A DNA stretch of 64,000 bases from contig SFJM01000010.1 in assembly GCA_004555915.1 (NCBI GenBank), forward strand, positions 4,193-68,192, read 5' to 3'. The DNA is from Clostridiales bacterium (lineage in GTDB: Bacteria; Bacillota; Clostridia; Oscillospirales; Butyricicoccaceae). The notes under the pieces are model-generated. The model was not told the DNA's origin. It searched no databases and saw only the letters and a program-made list of their open reading frames with translations. Position 1 is the first letter of the stretch. Each line of letters begins with the position of its first letter. The translations under genes and the position numbers were made by a program. Positions 17,110 through 25,600 of the stretch are shown here, in pieces.

Positions 17110-18045
17110 TTATACTCGCGCGCAGTCGTGTACCGTACCGCGCAAAAGTCCAAGTCCATGGGGAATGGTATCCAAAAAGACATCCATACTCTCCATACAT
17201 GCCTTCGGGCTGCCAGGGAGGTTGATAATCAGGGTTTTGCCCCGAATAACGGAAACCGCCCGCGACAGCATGGCACGTTTTGTGATGTGCAGGGAAGCGG
17301 CACGGATGGCTTCCGCTATGCCGGGAACATTACGTTCTGCCACGGCAAGTGTTGCTTCCGGCGTAATATCCCTCGCTGAGAAGCCGGTTCCACCTGTGGT
17401 CAGGATCAGGTCAGGCTGACGCTGGTCACAGAGCCGGATCAGTTCCTGTTCCAGTCTTGTACGGTCATCCGGCAGCAACAGCTGTTCCATCACTTCGTAT
17501 CCGTTTTGTTTCAGCCGTTCCGCGATAACCGGACCGCTTTTATCCTCCCGCTGTCCTGCCGCACCCTGATCGCTCAGGGTAATGACAGCTGCCTGCCAAG
17601 GCAGGGGGATCTGCCGCTGTTCGATATGCATTTCCTCTCCCACAGCGATGGTACCGCCCTGCAAGACTCTGGCGAACACCCCCTCCCGGGGCATAATACA
17701 GTCACCGGTCTGGTGATATATCGCGCAATGCGTGTGGCATTCCTTACCAATCTGTGTCATTTCCAGCAGGACATCCCCGCACCGCAGCAGCGTGCCAACC
17801 GGAAGGCTTCGGAAATCTATGCCGCTGACGACCAGATTCTCACCAAAGGCTCCGGGTGTGACAGCAGCTCCGGTTTCCCGAAATGCGTCAATTTTCTCCT
17901 GCTGCAGCAGGCTGACCTGTCGGTGCCATTTGCCAGCATGGGCATCGCCTATGATGCCATAATCCGGCTCGAACTGCGCAGAGGAAACCGGTTCCTTTCG
18001 TGTTCCCCGCTGTTTGCTGATGCAGATTGCCGTTACGATTCCCAT
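17110..18045 (-). CDS. MOSC domain - MogA fusion protein
   Basis: A 311-residue two-domain protein. Residues 1-145 form a MOSC domain (YGIIGDAHAGKWHRQVSLL, GAFGENLVVSG, and a Cys in KECHTHC where MOSC proteins bind sulfur). Residues 150-311 form a MogA/MoaB-type domain with TTGGTGFSARDITPEA and LPGSPKA, which adenylylates molybdopterin. The fusion implies the two steps of cofactor handling are physically linked; such fusions are known in Clostridia. Spacing to moaA is three bases, so it is firmly in the operon. Which MOSC activity it has (sulfur carrier or sulfurase-like) is not known. Confidence 0.9.
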   Translation of the reverse strand: MGIVTAICISKQRGTRKEPVSSAQFEPDYGIIGDAHAGKWHRQVSLLQQEKIDAFRETGAAVTPGAFGENLVVSGIDFRSLPVGTLLRCGDVLLEMTQIGKECHTHCAIYHQTGDCIMPREGVFARVLQGGTIAVGEEMHIEQRQIPLPWQAAVITLSDQGAAGQREDKSGPVIAERLKQNGYEVMEQLLLPDDRTRLEQELIRLCDQRQPDLILTTGGTGFSARDITPEATLAVAERNVPGIAEAIRAASLHITKRAMLSRAVSVIRGKTLIINLPGSPKACMESMDVFLDTIPHGLGLLRGTVHDCARV

Positions 18046-18048
18046 TTC

Positions 18049-19017
18049 TCATCCTCCAATCCGATTCATAGTCTGCTGTTCCGCCTTGTCTGTCTTTGCT
18101 GCCAGGCAATGTCTTTGCGGCTTCTCATAGATGCACTGCCCCATGACGGAAAGCAGTTTCTCATCCGATGCGCCGGAACGCAGCAGTGTGCGCAGATCGG
18201 TACACTGTCCATAGCTCAGACACGGCTTCAGCTGTCCTGTGCTGGTCAAACGAATGCGATTGCAGGTACTGCAAAACGGATTCGACATTGCCGCAATCAG
18301 TCCGATTCTTCCCGACAGCTTCTTGCTTTGATAATAACGCGCCGGACTGCCGTTCTCCATATCCTCCGTCGGATGTAAATCCGGCCATTGTTTCCTTAAT
18401 TCCTGTAAAACATTCTGCGCAGTTTCACTTTCGCTGCTTTTCCCCTGTCCAATCGGCATCTGTTCGATGAATCGGATATCCACCGGCAGATGCTCCGCCA
18501 GTGCAGCAAGTTCTGTCCATTGGTTTCGTGTTTCGCTCAGGAGAACGGCATTCACCTTTGTTTTCAATCCATACCCGATGCATTGCTGCAGCAAATCAGG
18601 CCAGTCCGGCATATTGCCATCATATCCGGTAATGCTGCGCCAGGTTGCTTCCTGTGTTGTATCAATACTGATATTCACAGCATCCAGCCCGGCCCGGCAT
18701 AGCTCCGGCAAAGCATGCTCCAACAGCGTACCATTTGTGGTTATGGCTACTGTTTCGATCCCGCTGATCTGTTTCAGCATGGCAACCAGCTCTGCACAGC
18801 CCTTCCGCACCAGCGGTTCCCCTCCGGTAATCCGAATTTTTGTGATTCCCAGTGAAGCCGCCAATGCTGCAATCCTTGCAATTTCCTCATAGCTCAGAAT
18901 ATCCCTGTGGCACAGATGCTCCGGCTGATGTGGCATACAATAAAAGCAACGCAGATTACACCGGTCTGTAATGGAAATGCGCAAATAATTGATTGTTCTG
19001 GCAAACTGGTCTTTCAT
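18049..19017 (-). CDS. moaA: GTP 3',8-cyclase MoaA
   Basis: A 322-residue radical SAM enzyme for the first step of molybdopterin synthesis. The N-terminal cluster motif gives Cys20, Cys24 and Cys27 (CNLRCFYC), followed by the GGEPLVR SAM-binding motif. The second cluster that binds GTP is in FCSTCNRIRLTSTGQLKPCL, and the chain ends in the functional Gly-Gly. moaC and moaE were not seen in this window and must lie elsewhere. Located between the moeA-like gene and the MOSC-MogA gene with short gaps. Confidence 0.96.
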   Translation of the reverse strand: MKDQFARTINYLRISITDRCNLRCFYCMPHQPEHLCHRDILSYEEIARIAALAASLGITKIRITGGEPLVRKGCAELVAMLKQISGIETVAITTNGTLLEHALPELCRAGLDAVNISIDTTQEATWRSITGYDGNMPDWPDLLQQCIGYGLKTKVNAVLLSETRNQWTELAALAEHLPVDIRFIEQMPIGQGKSSESETAQNVLQELRKQWPDLHPTEDMENGSPARYYQSKKLSGRIGLIAAMSNPFCSTCNRIRLTSTGQLKPCLSYGQCTDLRTLLRSGASDEKLLSVMGQCIYEKPQRHCLAAKTDKAEQQTMNRIGG

Positions 19018-19026
19018 TTTCCATGC

Positions 19027-20052
19027 TCACACTCCCTTGCCAAAGCTGCAATTGGGGAAATGGCAGGTGGGACAGTTCATACACAATCCGCCGTTTCCAA
19101 GTCCGGCCAGCCATTCCGCTGTTACCGGGACATCTGCCAGCAGACGCGGCAGAACCAGATCAAATATCGTCCGTCTGGCATACATGACACAGCCCGGCAA
19201 ACCGCAGACCGGTCTTCCATCCGGCATATATGACGCGAGAAACATGGCTCCCGGCAGCACCGGCGCACCATAGGAAACGATTTCTGCGCCGGTATTGCGA
19301 ATGGCCAGTGGTGTCCGGTCATCCGGGTCCACACTCATGCCGCCGGTACAAAATACCATCTCACAGCCCTGTGCCAGCATCGTCTGAATGGCTGCCGTGA
19401 TGGCCTCCGTGTCATCTCCCGGGCAGGCGTGCGCTGTCATTTCACAGCCGTATTCCCGCAGCTTTTCCACAATGACATCGGTAAAGGTATCCTGAATCAA
19501 TCCCTTGGCAATTTCGCTGCCGGTTGTCACAACGCCATAGGTTTTCTTTTTCAGCGGCAGCAGCTGGATCAGCGGCTGATCGCCTGCAGCCTGTTTTGCC
19601 CGTTCCATTTTCTCTTTTTCAATCACCAGCGGGATCACACGCATCCCGCACAGCTTCGCCCCCTGTTTCACGACAAATCCAGAGGGTTGTGTGGCAATCA
19701 TCATTTCGCCCAGACTGTTCACCGCACGCAACCGCTCCAAATCAATCATCAGCAGGCCATCTATGTCCGCAATCAGTTCAATCTTTCCTTCTTTTGCTTC
19801 GGAAGCATGCATATGATTGCCCTGACAGATCGTGCGCAGAACTTCCGCTGCCTCGTTTTCATGCAGCATGGTTTCATTGTTTTCCCAGATATAGACATGC
19901 TCCTTACCTACGCGCAGCAGGACAGGAATGTCCTCTTCCCGGATGATATGCCCCTTGCGAAACACGGCGTCCTTTGTCACGCCTTTGATGATCTGTGTGA
20001 TATCATGACAAAGTACCTGTCCCACGGCATCCTCTGTTTTCATCAGCTTCAT
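19027..20052 (-). CDS. MoeA-like molybdopterin-binding protein with Cys-rich tail
   Basis: A 341-residue protein with the MoCF-biosynthesis fold. GVVTTGSEIAKG and FCTGGMSVDPDDRTP are the nucleotide/pterin-binding motifs of MoeA/MogA proteins, and an N-terminal segment resembles the MoeA linker domain. MoeA inserts molybdenum into adenylylated molybdopterin, and MogA activity is supplied by the next-but-one gene. Unusual is the C-terminal CPTCHFPNCSFGKG, with three Cys that could bind a metal or cluster. Shorter than classic MoeA (about 400 residues). Probably the molybdenum insertion factor here, but this paralogue group may have another task. Confidence 0.82.
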   Translation of the reverse strand: MKLMKTEDAVGQVLCHDITQIIKGVTKDAVFRKGHIIREEDIPVLLRVGKEHVYIWENNETMLHENEAAEVLRTICQGNHMHASEAKEGKIELIADIDGLLMIDLERLRAVNSLGEMMIATQPSGFVVKQGAKLCGMRVIPLVIEKEKMERAKQAAGDQPLIQLLPLKKKTYGVVTTGSEIAKGLIQDTFTDVIVEKLREYGCEMTAHACPGDDTEAITAAIQTMLAQGCEMVFCTGGMSVDPDDRTPLAIRNTGAEIVSYGAPVLPGAMFLASYMPDGRPVCGLPGCVMYARRTIFDLVLPRLLADVPVTAEWLAGLGNGGLCMNCPTCHFPNCSFGKGV

Positions 20053-20058
20053 CTTGCG

Positions 20059-20454
20059 TCAGCCTCCTTTTTCTTCTTCGTCTGCTGCCTGCCCGACAGG
20101 GAAAAAGCGGGAAAGCTGCTGCTCCGCATATGCCCTGACACATGTTTCATAGGCGATAAACTGGTCAAGCAGGTATACGCCGGCGGGTGTCAATGTGGCG
20201 CTCCCACCGCCTGTACCGCCCCGAGTACGTTGCACCAGCGTTGTCTGTAAAGCGGCTTCCATATGGCGTATCATATGCCGCCCCTTGGAATAGGAAAGCC
20301 CCATATCGGTGCAGGATTGCTGTACCGATCCTGTGCGGCGGATGCCTTCCAGCAGATCTCTTGTTCCCGGTCCGAAAAACCGATCCTCTCCCGCGCACAG
20401 GCGAACCTTTGGGTCAGCATGCAGCAGAGGATTAAAACGGTATAAGTTGTTCAT
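20059..20454 (-). CDS. ModE-like winged helix-turn-helix regulator without MOP domain
   Basis: A 131-residue protein matching the N-terminal LysR-type DNA-binding domain of ModE: FGPGTRDLLEGIRRTGSVQQ, DMGLSYSKGRHMIRHME and a wing with RGGTGGGSATLTPAG. The molybdate-binding MOP/TOBE domains of full ModE are absent, so it must sense molybdenum through a partner or bind another signal. GGAGG five bases before the ATG at 20454 fixes the start; upstream in-frame starts lack a site. First gene of the molybdenum operon, so it probably regulates that operon; the inverted repeat at 20489-20516 is a candidate operator. Confidence 0.85.
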   Translation of the reverse strand: MNNLYRFNPLLHADPKVRLCAGEDRFFGPGTRDLLEGIRRTGSVQQSCTDMGLSYSKGRHMIRHMEAALQTTLVQRTRGGTGGGSATLTPAGVYLLDQFIAYETCVRAYAEQQLSRFFPVGQAADEEEKGG

Positions 20455-20488
20455 ACGCATCCTCCGGTTTGTTTCCATGTTCTCTGTT

Positions 20489-20516
20489 ACCGAATGTTTT
20501 TTATAAAACACTCGGT
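20489..20516 (-). promoter_or_regulatory. inverted repeat overlapping the molybdenum operon promoter region
   Basis: ACCGAATGTTTT (20489-20500) and AAAACACTCGGT (20505-20516) are inverted repeats with one mismatch around a TTAT centre. A TATAAA on the minus strand, a plausible -10, lies within the centre. Position 35 bases before the ModE-like gene suggests an operator for it. Confidence 0.55.
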
Positions 20517-20525
20517 TTGAAAATA

Positions 20526-20561
20526 AGAACTCGCATTCCACCAAAAGAATACGAGTTCTCA
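20526..20561 (-). terminator. terminator of the selenium-molybdenum hydroxylase operon
   Basis: AGAACTCGTATTC and GAATGCGAGTTCT on the minus strand form a 13-pair stem with one mismatch, followed by TATTTTC. It lies between the mocA-like gene and the ModE-like gene and so separates the two operons. The U-tract is only moderate, so partial read-through into the molybdenum operon is possible. Confidence 0.65.
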
Positions 20562-20587
20562 TGTAGTCACTTCTTTATAACAATATT

Positions 20588-21205
20588 TTACCTGACATCT
20601 GCCGATTTGTCAACCATACGCGGTTCATTTACATCAGCCAATGGCAGCTCATCCATATCCCATCGTTCCTCCTCCGGGATTTCAAACCAAAAGACCTGCT
20701 CCGGATAACGTTTCATGATGCTGCGTCCACCCACATCACCGGTCAGCTGCAGCAGTTCTTCTCTCCTGCTGCAATGAAACACGGTGGGATTCCCCGGTTT
20801 TCCTGATGATACAACCGAAGCCATGGGTTTCCCGCTTCGGATTGCCGCATACAGGAAACGGGTAACGGTATCTGCACGCAAATGCGGCTGGTCTGCGGTA
20901 AAAAACGCCATCCATTCTGCACCTGCGGCAGCCTGTGCGCCATATCGGACAGACGCTGCAATGCCTTCTATGGCATCCGGGTTGTGTACCACCTGTGCGC
21001 CCATCTTTCCGGCCTGTTCCTCAATTTCCGCATACTGGCTGACAACAATCACACGGATTTCCTGCCCGGCGATTTGCTGCTGTGAAAGCTGCAGAAGCAT
21101 GTCCAGTGCATGCAGATACAACGGCTTTCCATCCACTTCGTAAAGCAGCTTATTGGAGCCAAACCGCCGTCCAAAGCCGGAAGCCAGCAGCACGCAGCAG
21201 ATCAT
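20588..21205 (-). CDS. mocA: MocA-type molybdenum cofactor nucleotidyltransferase
   Basis: A 205-residue NTP-transferase-like protein. It begins MICCVLLASGFGRRFGSNKL, the nucleotide-binding loop of MobA/MocA proteins; ADQPHL (metal-binding Asp) and GNPTVF follow as in MocA. MocA attaches CMP to molybdopterin to make the cytosine dinucleotide cofactor used by xanthine dehydrogenase-family enzymes of bacteria. The ATG at 21205 overlaps the stop of the large-subunit gene and AGGAGG precedes it; an upstream extension is in frame but needless. Last gene of the hydroxylase operon, consistent with cofactor supply to it. Confidence 0.85.
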   Translation of the reverse strand: MICCVLLASGFGRRFGSNKLLYEVDGKPLYLHALDMLLQLSQQQIAGQEIRVIVVSQYAEIEEQAGKMGAQVVHNPDAIEGIAASVRYGAQAAAGAEWMAFFTADQPHLRADTVTRFLYAAIRSGKPMASVVSSGKPGNPTVFHCSRREELLQLTGDVGGRSIMKRYPEQVFWFEIPEEERWDMDELPLADVNEPRMVDKSADVR

Positions 21206-23529
21206 GCCCTGGATTCCTCCTGCTTTTTCTGCTGAATGGCGCGCCATACTTTCTCTGCCGTAATCGGCAGCTCATGATGCATCACGCCGGTTGCATTGAA
21301 AATCGCGTGGGCAATGGCCGGAGAAGGAGTATTGATGACAATTTCACCGATACTCTTTGCGCCGAAAGGACCGGTGGGTTCATAGCTTTCCCGGAAATCC
21401 ACTTCAATTTCCGGAATATCCATGCGGGTCGGGATTTTATACTGCATGAAGTTTCTCATGCGGTTCACACCGATGTCTGTATAGCTCTGTCCTTCATACA
21501 GCGCCATGCCCAGACCCTGCATCAGGCCGCCTTCGGTCTGTACACGGGCCAGATTCGGATTGATAACCGTGCCGCAATCCACACAGGTGGTATACTTGAT
21601 CGGTACAACCTTTCCGGTCTCCGGGTCCAGATCAATTTCTGCCATGCCAACCATATACGGCGGAGGAGAAACCGGGCTGTTGCCGCCGGCTGTGACACTC
21701 AGCCAGCTGTCTGAGCCGCCCTGCAGCTGGTTTGCCAGATCCCCCAGCGTGATGCTGGCACCGGTACGAACACAGGTCAGCACCTTTCCGTCAAATTCCA
21801 CTTCATCCTTCTGGCATTCCAGCACCTTTGCCGCCTGCTCCGTGATGTTCATACGCAGCTGTTCTGCCGCCTTTACCACCGCATTGCCGGTCAGATAGGT
21901 GGTGGAGGACGCATAGGAACCGGAATCATAGGGGGATACATCGGTATCGACGCCGTAGGTAACAATGTCATCTACGTCACATTCCAGTACATCCGCTGCC
22001 ATCTGTGCCAGAATGGTATCACTTCCGGTGCCCATATCGGTACTGCCCACCAGCAGGCTGTAAAAGCCGTCATCATTCATCTTGATGGTGACATTTGCTT
22101 CATCAATATAGTTGATACAGCTGCCCTGCATTGCCATAGCAACACCAACGCTGCGGATATGGCCATTTGGCAGGACCTTCGCCGGGAATTTGTTGTCCCA
22201 GTCCATCATTTCCTTGCAGCGTGCCATGCACTGGTCCAGCGCACAGGCATTGGCGGTTTCATTGTTGTAGGCGGTCATGATGTCGCCTTCGTGCAGCATA
22301 TTCATTTCCCGGATTTTGGTCGGATCAATGCCCAGCCGTGCCGCCATCAGATTGACGGTGTTTTCCAGCGCAAAAATGCCCTGGGGTGCGCCATATCCGC
22401 GATAGGCTCCTGCACTGGGATGGTTACTGTAAACCGTGTCCGCCACAAATCGGAAGGCTTCATATTTGCCGCCGTACAGCGGAATGGATTTATGTCCGGC
22501 AAGACCAATGGTTGTAGGGCCATGCTCGCCATACGCGCCGGTATTGGACAATACATGCATTTCAATGGCACGAATGGTTCCGTCCTTCATCGCACCCAAC
22601 TTGACGCGGACGCTCATTTCATGACGGGCACTGCCTGCAATCATGGTTTCCTCACGGGTATAGTAGATTTTACTCGGCTTGCCGGTGAGCCATGTGACAA
22701 CGGCAGGAAACCGCTCCACAACCGCGGTCTGCTTGGCACCAAAACCGCCGCCAATGCGAGGCTTGATAACACGAATCTTGCTTTTCGGAATACCCAGCGC
22801 ATTTGCCATGTTTCTGCGTACATGGAACGGAATCTGTGTGGCGCTCTGAATCACCAGTCTGCCAAAGGTATCCATCCAGCAGTTTGCGGTAAACGGTTCC
22901 ATCATTGCCTGCTGATCTTCAATCGTATGATAGGATTCCTCCATGACTTCATCGCATTCGGCAAAAATCGCGTCCACATCGCCCACATGAATATCCTCAT
23001 GGTATACCGAATTGCGTTTGTTGTCGCCATGGCTCCAGTCGCTCTCTGTCCAGTCCTCCTCCGGATGGATCAGGATTTCATTGTCCAGTGATTCCCTGTA
23101 GTCCAGAATGGCAGGCAGAATGTCATAGGTTACCTTGATGAGCTTGAGTGCTTTATTGGCTGCCTTCTCGGTTTCTGCTGCGACAATGGCTACTTCATCA
23201 CCAACGAAACGGACATGCCGGTCCAAAATATAACGGTCATAGGGAGACGCCTCCAGGAAGGTCTGTCCAGCCTGGGTAAAACGGTGCTGCGGTACATCCT
23301 TGTAGGTCAGCACACATTCCACGCCCGGCACCAGCTTTGCCTTTGAGGTATCAATGTCCCGGATCATGGCATGGGCATGAGGAGATCGAAGGATTTTAAT
23401 AATCAGGCAGTTTTCCGGTGCCAGATCCTCTGCATATACCGGCTTTCCGGTTACCAGTGCTTCCGCATCTTTTTTTACGATGGGGGTGCCAACATACTTT
23501 CCCGGTTCTCTGGAATCTGGTTTTCTCAT
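21202..23529 (-). CDS. molybdopterin-binding large subunit of a xanthine dehydrogenase-type hydroxylase
   Basis: A 775-residue subunit. The aldehyde oxidase/xanthine dehydrogenase a/b hammerhead domain lies at the N-terminus (GKPVYAEDL, ILRSPHAHA), and the molybdopterin domain after about residue 140 carries RIGGGFGAKQT, GAYRGYGAPQG and GSTDMGTGSDT. The catalytic Glu is in AKSIGEIVINTPSPAIAHAI near the end. No in-frame TGA, so no selenocysteine is encoded; the selenium expected from its neighbours would be a labile ligand on molybdenum. The start at 23529 follows AAAGGAGG and overlaps the 2Fe-2S gene in ATGA. Substrate is probably a purine or other N-heterocycle. Confidence 0.92.
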   Translation of the reverse strand: MRKPDSREPGKYVGTPIVKKDAEALVTGKPVYAEDLAPENCLIIKILRSPHAHAMIRDIDTSKAKLVPGVECVLTYKDVPQHRFTQAGQTFLEASPYDRYILDRHVRFVGDEVAIVAAETEKAANKALKLIKVTYDILPAILDYRESLDNEILIHPEEDWTESDWSHGDNKRNSVYHEDIHVGDVDAIFAECDEVMEESYHTIEDQQAMMEPFTANCWMDTFGRLVIQSATQIPFHVRRNMANALGIPKSKIRVIKPRIGGGFGAKQTAVVERFPAVVTWLTGKPSKIYYTREETMIAGSARHEMSVRVKLGAMKDGTIRAIEMHVLSNTGAYGEHGPTTIGLAGHKSIPLYGGKYEAFRFVADTVYSNHPSAGAYRGYGAPQGIFALENTVNLMAARLGIDPTKIREMNMLHEGDIMTAYNNETANACALDQCMARCKEMMDWDNKFPAKVLPNGHIRSVGVAMAMQGSCINYIDEANVTIKMNDDGFYSLLVGSTDMGTGSDTILAQMAADVLECDVDDIVTYGVDTDVSPYDSGSYASSTTYLTGNAVVKAAEQLRMNITEQAAKVLECQKDEVEFDGKVLTCVRTGASITLGDLANQLQGGSDSWLSVTAGGNSPVSPPPYMVGMAEIDLDPETGKVVPIKYTTCVDCGTVINPNLARVQTEGGLMQGLGMALYEGQSYTDIGVNRMRNFMQYKIPTRMDIPEIEVDFRESYEPTGPFGAKSIGEIVINTPSPAIAHAIFNATGVMHHELPITAEKVWRAIQQKKQEESRA

Positions 23530-23990
23530 TGTGCCGCCTCCTTTTTGCTGTCCAGCCATTTATGAATGGCACGCATATGGCTTGCATATCCGGAGCATCG
23601 GCACAAATTACCGGCAAGATACTCCAGAATTTCCTCATCCGTCGGATTGTCCAGCTCCCGCTCCATCGCCAGTACATTCATAATGAAACCCGGATTGCAG
23701 AATCCGCATTGCTCGCCGCCTTCCCGTGCGAGAAACATGCCAAATTCCCTGGCTTCCTCCTGCAGACCCTCCAATGTGGTGACCTCATGACCGTCTGCCC
23801 GTGCCGCCAGCACGTTGCAGCTGAGTACCGGCTTGCCGTCGAGCCATACGGTACATAATCCGCAATTGGAGGTTTCACAGCCCCGCTTGACACTTTTACA
23901 ATAATGAGCACGACAAAAATCCAGCAGAAGCATATCCGGCTCAATGGAATCCACAACCTGCTTTCCATTCAGTTTCACTTTGATTTCCAT
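23526..23990 (-). CDS. 2Fe-2S subunit of the xanthine dehydrogenase-type hydroxylase
   Basis: A 154-residue ferredoxin-type subunit. The plant-type cluster motif is CETSNCGLC with a fourth Cys in PVLSC, and the second cluster uses CGFC and CRCSGY in the C-terminal helical domain. It carries electrons from the molybdenum site to the FAD subunit. The ATG at 23990 has GGAGA eight bases upstream. Encoded between FAD and large subunits with overlaps at the 3' side, as in other three-subunit hydroxylases. Confidence 0.95.
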   Translation of the reverse strand: MEIKVKLNGKQVVDSIEPDMLLLDFCRAHYCKSVKRGCETSNCGLCTVWLDGKPVLSCNVLAARADGHEVTTLEGLQEEAREFGMFLAREGGEQCGFCNPGFIMNVLAMERELDNPTDEEILEYLAGNLCRCSGYASHMRAIHKWLDSKKEAAQ

Positions 23991-23994
23991 GTGT

Positions 23995-24759
23995 TCATCT
24001 CCTCTCCAGTTCATCCGCCGCCCGGCGAATCAATACCCCTGCAAGCATCCTTCTGTACTCTGCCGATGCGCGCAGATTGTCTCCATAAGGCAGGGCCTGT
24101 GCTTTTTCGATCAGTTCCTCCACCTGCTCTGCGTTAACTTCCATTGCCCGTGTGGGACGCGCGCCCACTGCTGCGCAATAGCTGCCATCTAGGCGGCTGA
24201 CCGCAACGGCCAGAACCGGGAAATCTGTTTCGGTATTACGGAAGGACTGATAGGCAATCTGACGTCCGGTCTTTCGGATGTGCACAGCAGTCAGGATGCT
24301 GTTGTCCGGCTTCATGCGGCAAAATTCCGCAATCGGAATCTGCACGGTCTGTTCCCCGCCCTGATACAGCTCTACCGTGCAGTCCAATGCCAGCAGCAGT
24401 GTCAGCGGATCGGAAAAGCCTGCCCGGAGCCACACGGAACCGCCGATGGTGGCACAATTGCGGAACTGTACACCGACAATATGCCGCACACTTTCCCGCA
24501 CCGCGCCGTGAAAATACCGTTCCAGGCCTTCATGGGTTTCAAACTGGCGCAGCGTCGCCATTGCACCGACAATAAATGCATCGTCAGTTTCTTCAATCTG
24601 ATCCAGGCTCAGTCCGCTCAGATCAATGGCAGTGGAAACATTGCCGCTGCTCATCTTCATCCATCCCATTCCGCCTAAGACACGGTTCGGGCGTTTCTGA
24701 TTGGCGTTCCATGCTTCTTCCAACGATGCCGCCTTCAAATACTCTCGAATCGTAATCAT
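23995..24759 (-). CDS. FAD-binding subunit of the xanthine dehydrogenase-type hydroxylase
   Basis: A 254-residue subunit of the FAD_binding_5/CO dehydrogenase medium-chain type. The N-terminal LGGMGW loop and the NCATIGGSVWLRAGFSDP segment bind FAD; the C-terminal part has the small flavoprotein C-terminal domain. AAAGGAG is ten bases before the ATG at 24759 and four before an in-frame GTG at 24765, so the start is slightly uncertain. It passes electrons to an unknown acceptor, probably NAD or a ferredoxin. First subunit gene in the group, downstream of the maturation genes. Confidence 0.92.
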   Translation of the reverse strand: MITIREYLKAASLEEAWNANQKRPNRVLGGMGWMKMSSGNVSTAIDLSGLSLDQIEETDDAFIVGAMATLRQFETHEGLERYFHGAVRESVRHIVGVQFRNCATIGGSVWLRAGFSDPLTLLLALDCTVELYQGGEQTVQIPIAEFCRMKPDNSILTAVHIRKTGRQIAYQSFRNTETDFPVLAVAVSRLDGSYCAAVGARPTRAMEVNAEQVEELIEKAQALPYGDNLRASAEYRRMLAGVLIRRAADELERR

Positions 24760-24808
24760 TGACACGTCACTCCTTTATCTCCAATTCATGTTCCATTTTG
24801 CTCTCTCT

Positions 24809-25600
24809 TTATTTTATCATCTTATCCAAATGGAGGATAGCTTCCAGCACGCCGCCACCAATGGCTCTTGCCTTGTCACTTACTGTATGGCAGTGTTCCG
24901 GTGCGCAGCGAGGGTCAACATCCCCCAATTTCATGCCTTCGGTAACCGGCACGCCGCTTTGCAGCAGGCCGCGTACCACGCCCGGAATCTGGCTGCGCAT
25001 CGGTATGCCGTCCACCGTTCCGCAAATATCCCCGGGTTCCACCATGTCGCCAATCTGTACCACAGGCGCAAATCTGCCGGCACAGGGTGCACGGAGAATC
25101 CGTTCCTTTGTATATCCGCCGATATTTCCCGGAATGCCACTGTTGGGAATGGCGCTGCCCTGATAGATACAGCGTCCCAGATAATGGCCGCGTTTGGTTT
25201 CGATAACACAGTGGCAATCCTCTCCGGCAGTAAAGCCGGGCCCCACGGCAATCACAATCGGCGCGTCATGGATGGATGTCCCCAGATTCTGCTTGGCAAT
25301 AATGGCATCCACCACCACATCCGGCTTCCATTCCCGCCGGATTTCCGCTTCCGGGTCAACCACCACGGCAATATTCCCACGGTGCAGCGCTGCCTCCACT
25401 TTCGCCATGTCACGGCACAGTTCCGCCGTGGTTCCTTCAATTTCCGCGGTTTGTTCATAAATCGCCCGGGAAAACGCTACGGTTCGCCGTACCGCTGTGG
25501 GTACAGTCAAATCTGTCATGACAATGGTAAAACCACACTGATGCAGGCGGCAGGCGATACCACTCGCCAAATCTCCCGCACCTTTTATGAGTACCTTCAT
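24809..25600 (-). CDS. yqeB: selenium-dependent molybdenum hydroxylase maturation protein YqeB
   Basis: A 263-residue protein with an N-terminal Rossmann-like start (VLIKGAGDLASGIACRLHQCG) and blocks VVVDAIIAKQNLGT, IVIAVGPGFTAGEDCHCVIETKRGH and CAGRFAPVVQIGDMVEPGD that are characteristic of the YqeB/EF2563 family. The family occurs with SelD and XdhC in genomes with selenium-dependent molybdenum hydroxylases; its exact reaction is not known to me. The ATG overlaps the stop of yqeC in ATGA and has GGAGG upstream. The upstream extension of this frame is a shadow of yqeC. Confidence 0.9.
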   Translation of the reverse strand: MKVLIKGAGDLASGIACRLHQCGFTIVMTDLTVPTAVRRTVAFSRAIYEQTAEIEGTTAELCRDMAKVEAALHRGNIAVVVDPEAEIRREWKPDVVVDAIIAKQNLGTSIHDAPIVIAVGPGFTAGEDCHCVIETKRGHYLGRCIYQGSAIPNSGIPGNIGGYTKERILRAPCAGRFAPVVQIGDMVEPGDICGTVDGIPMRSQIPGVVRGLLQSGVPVTEGMKLGDVDPRCAPEHCHTVSDKARAIGGGVLEAILHLDKMIK

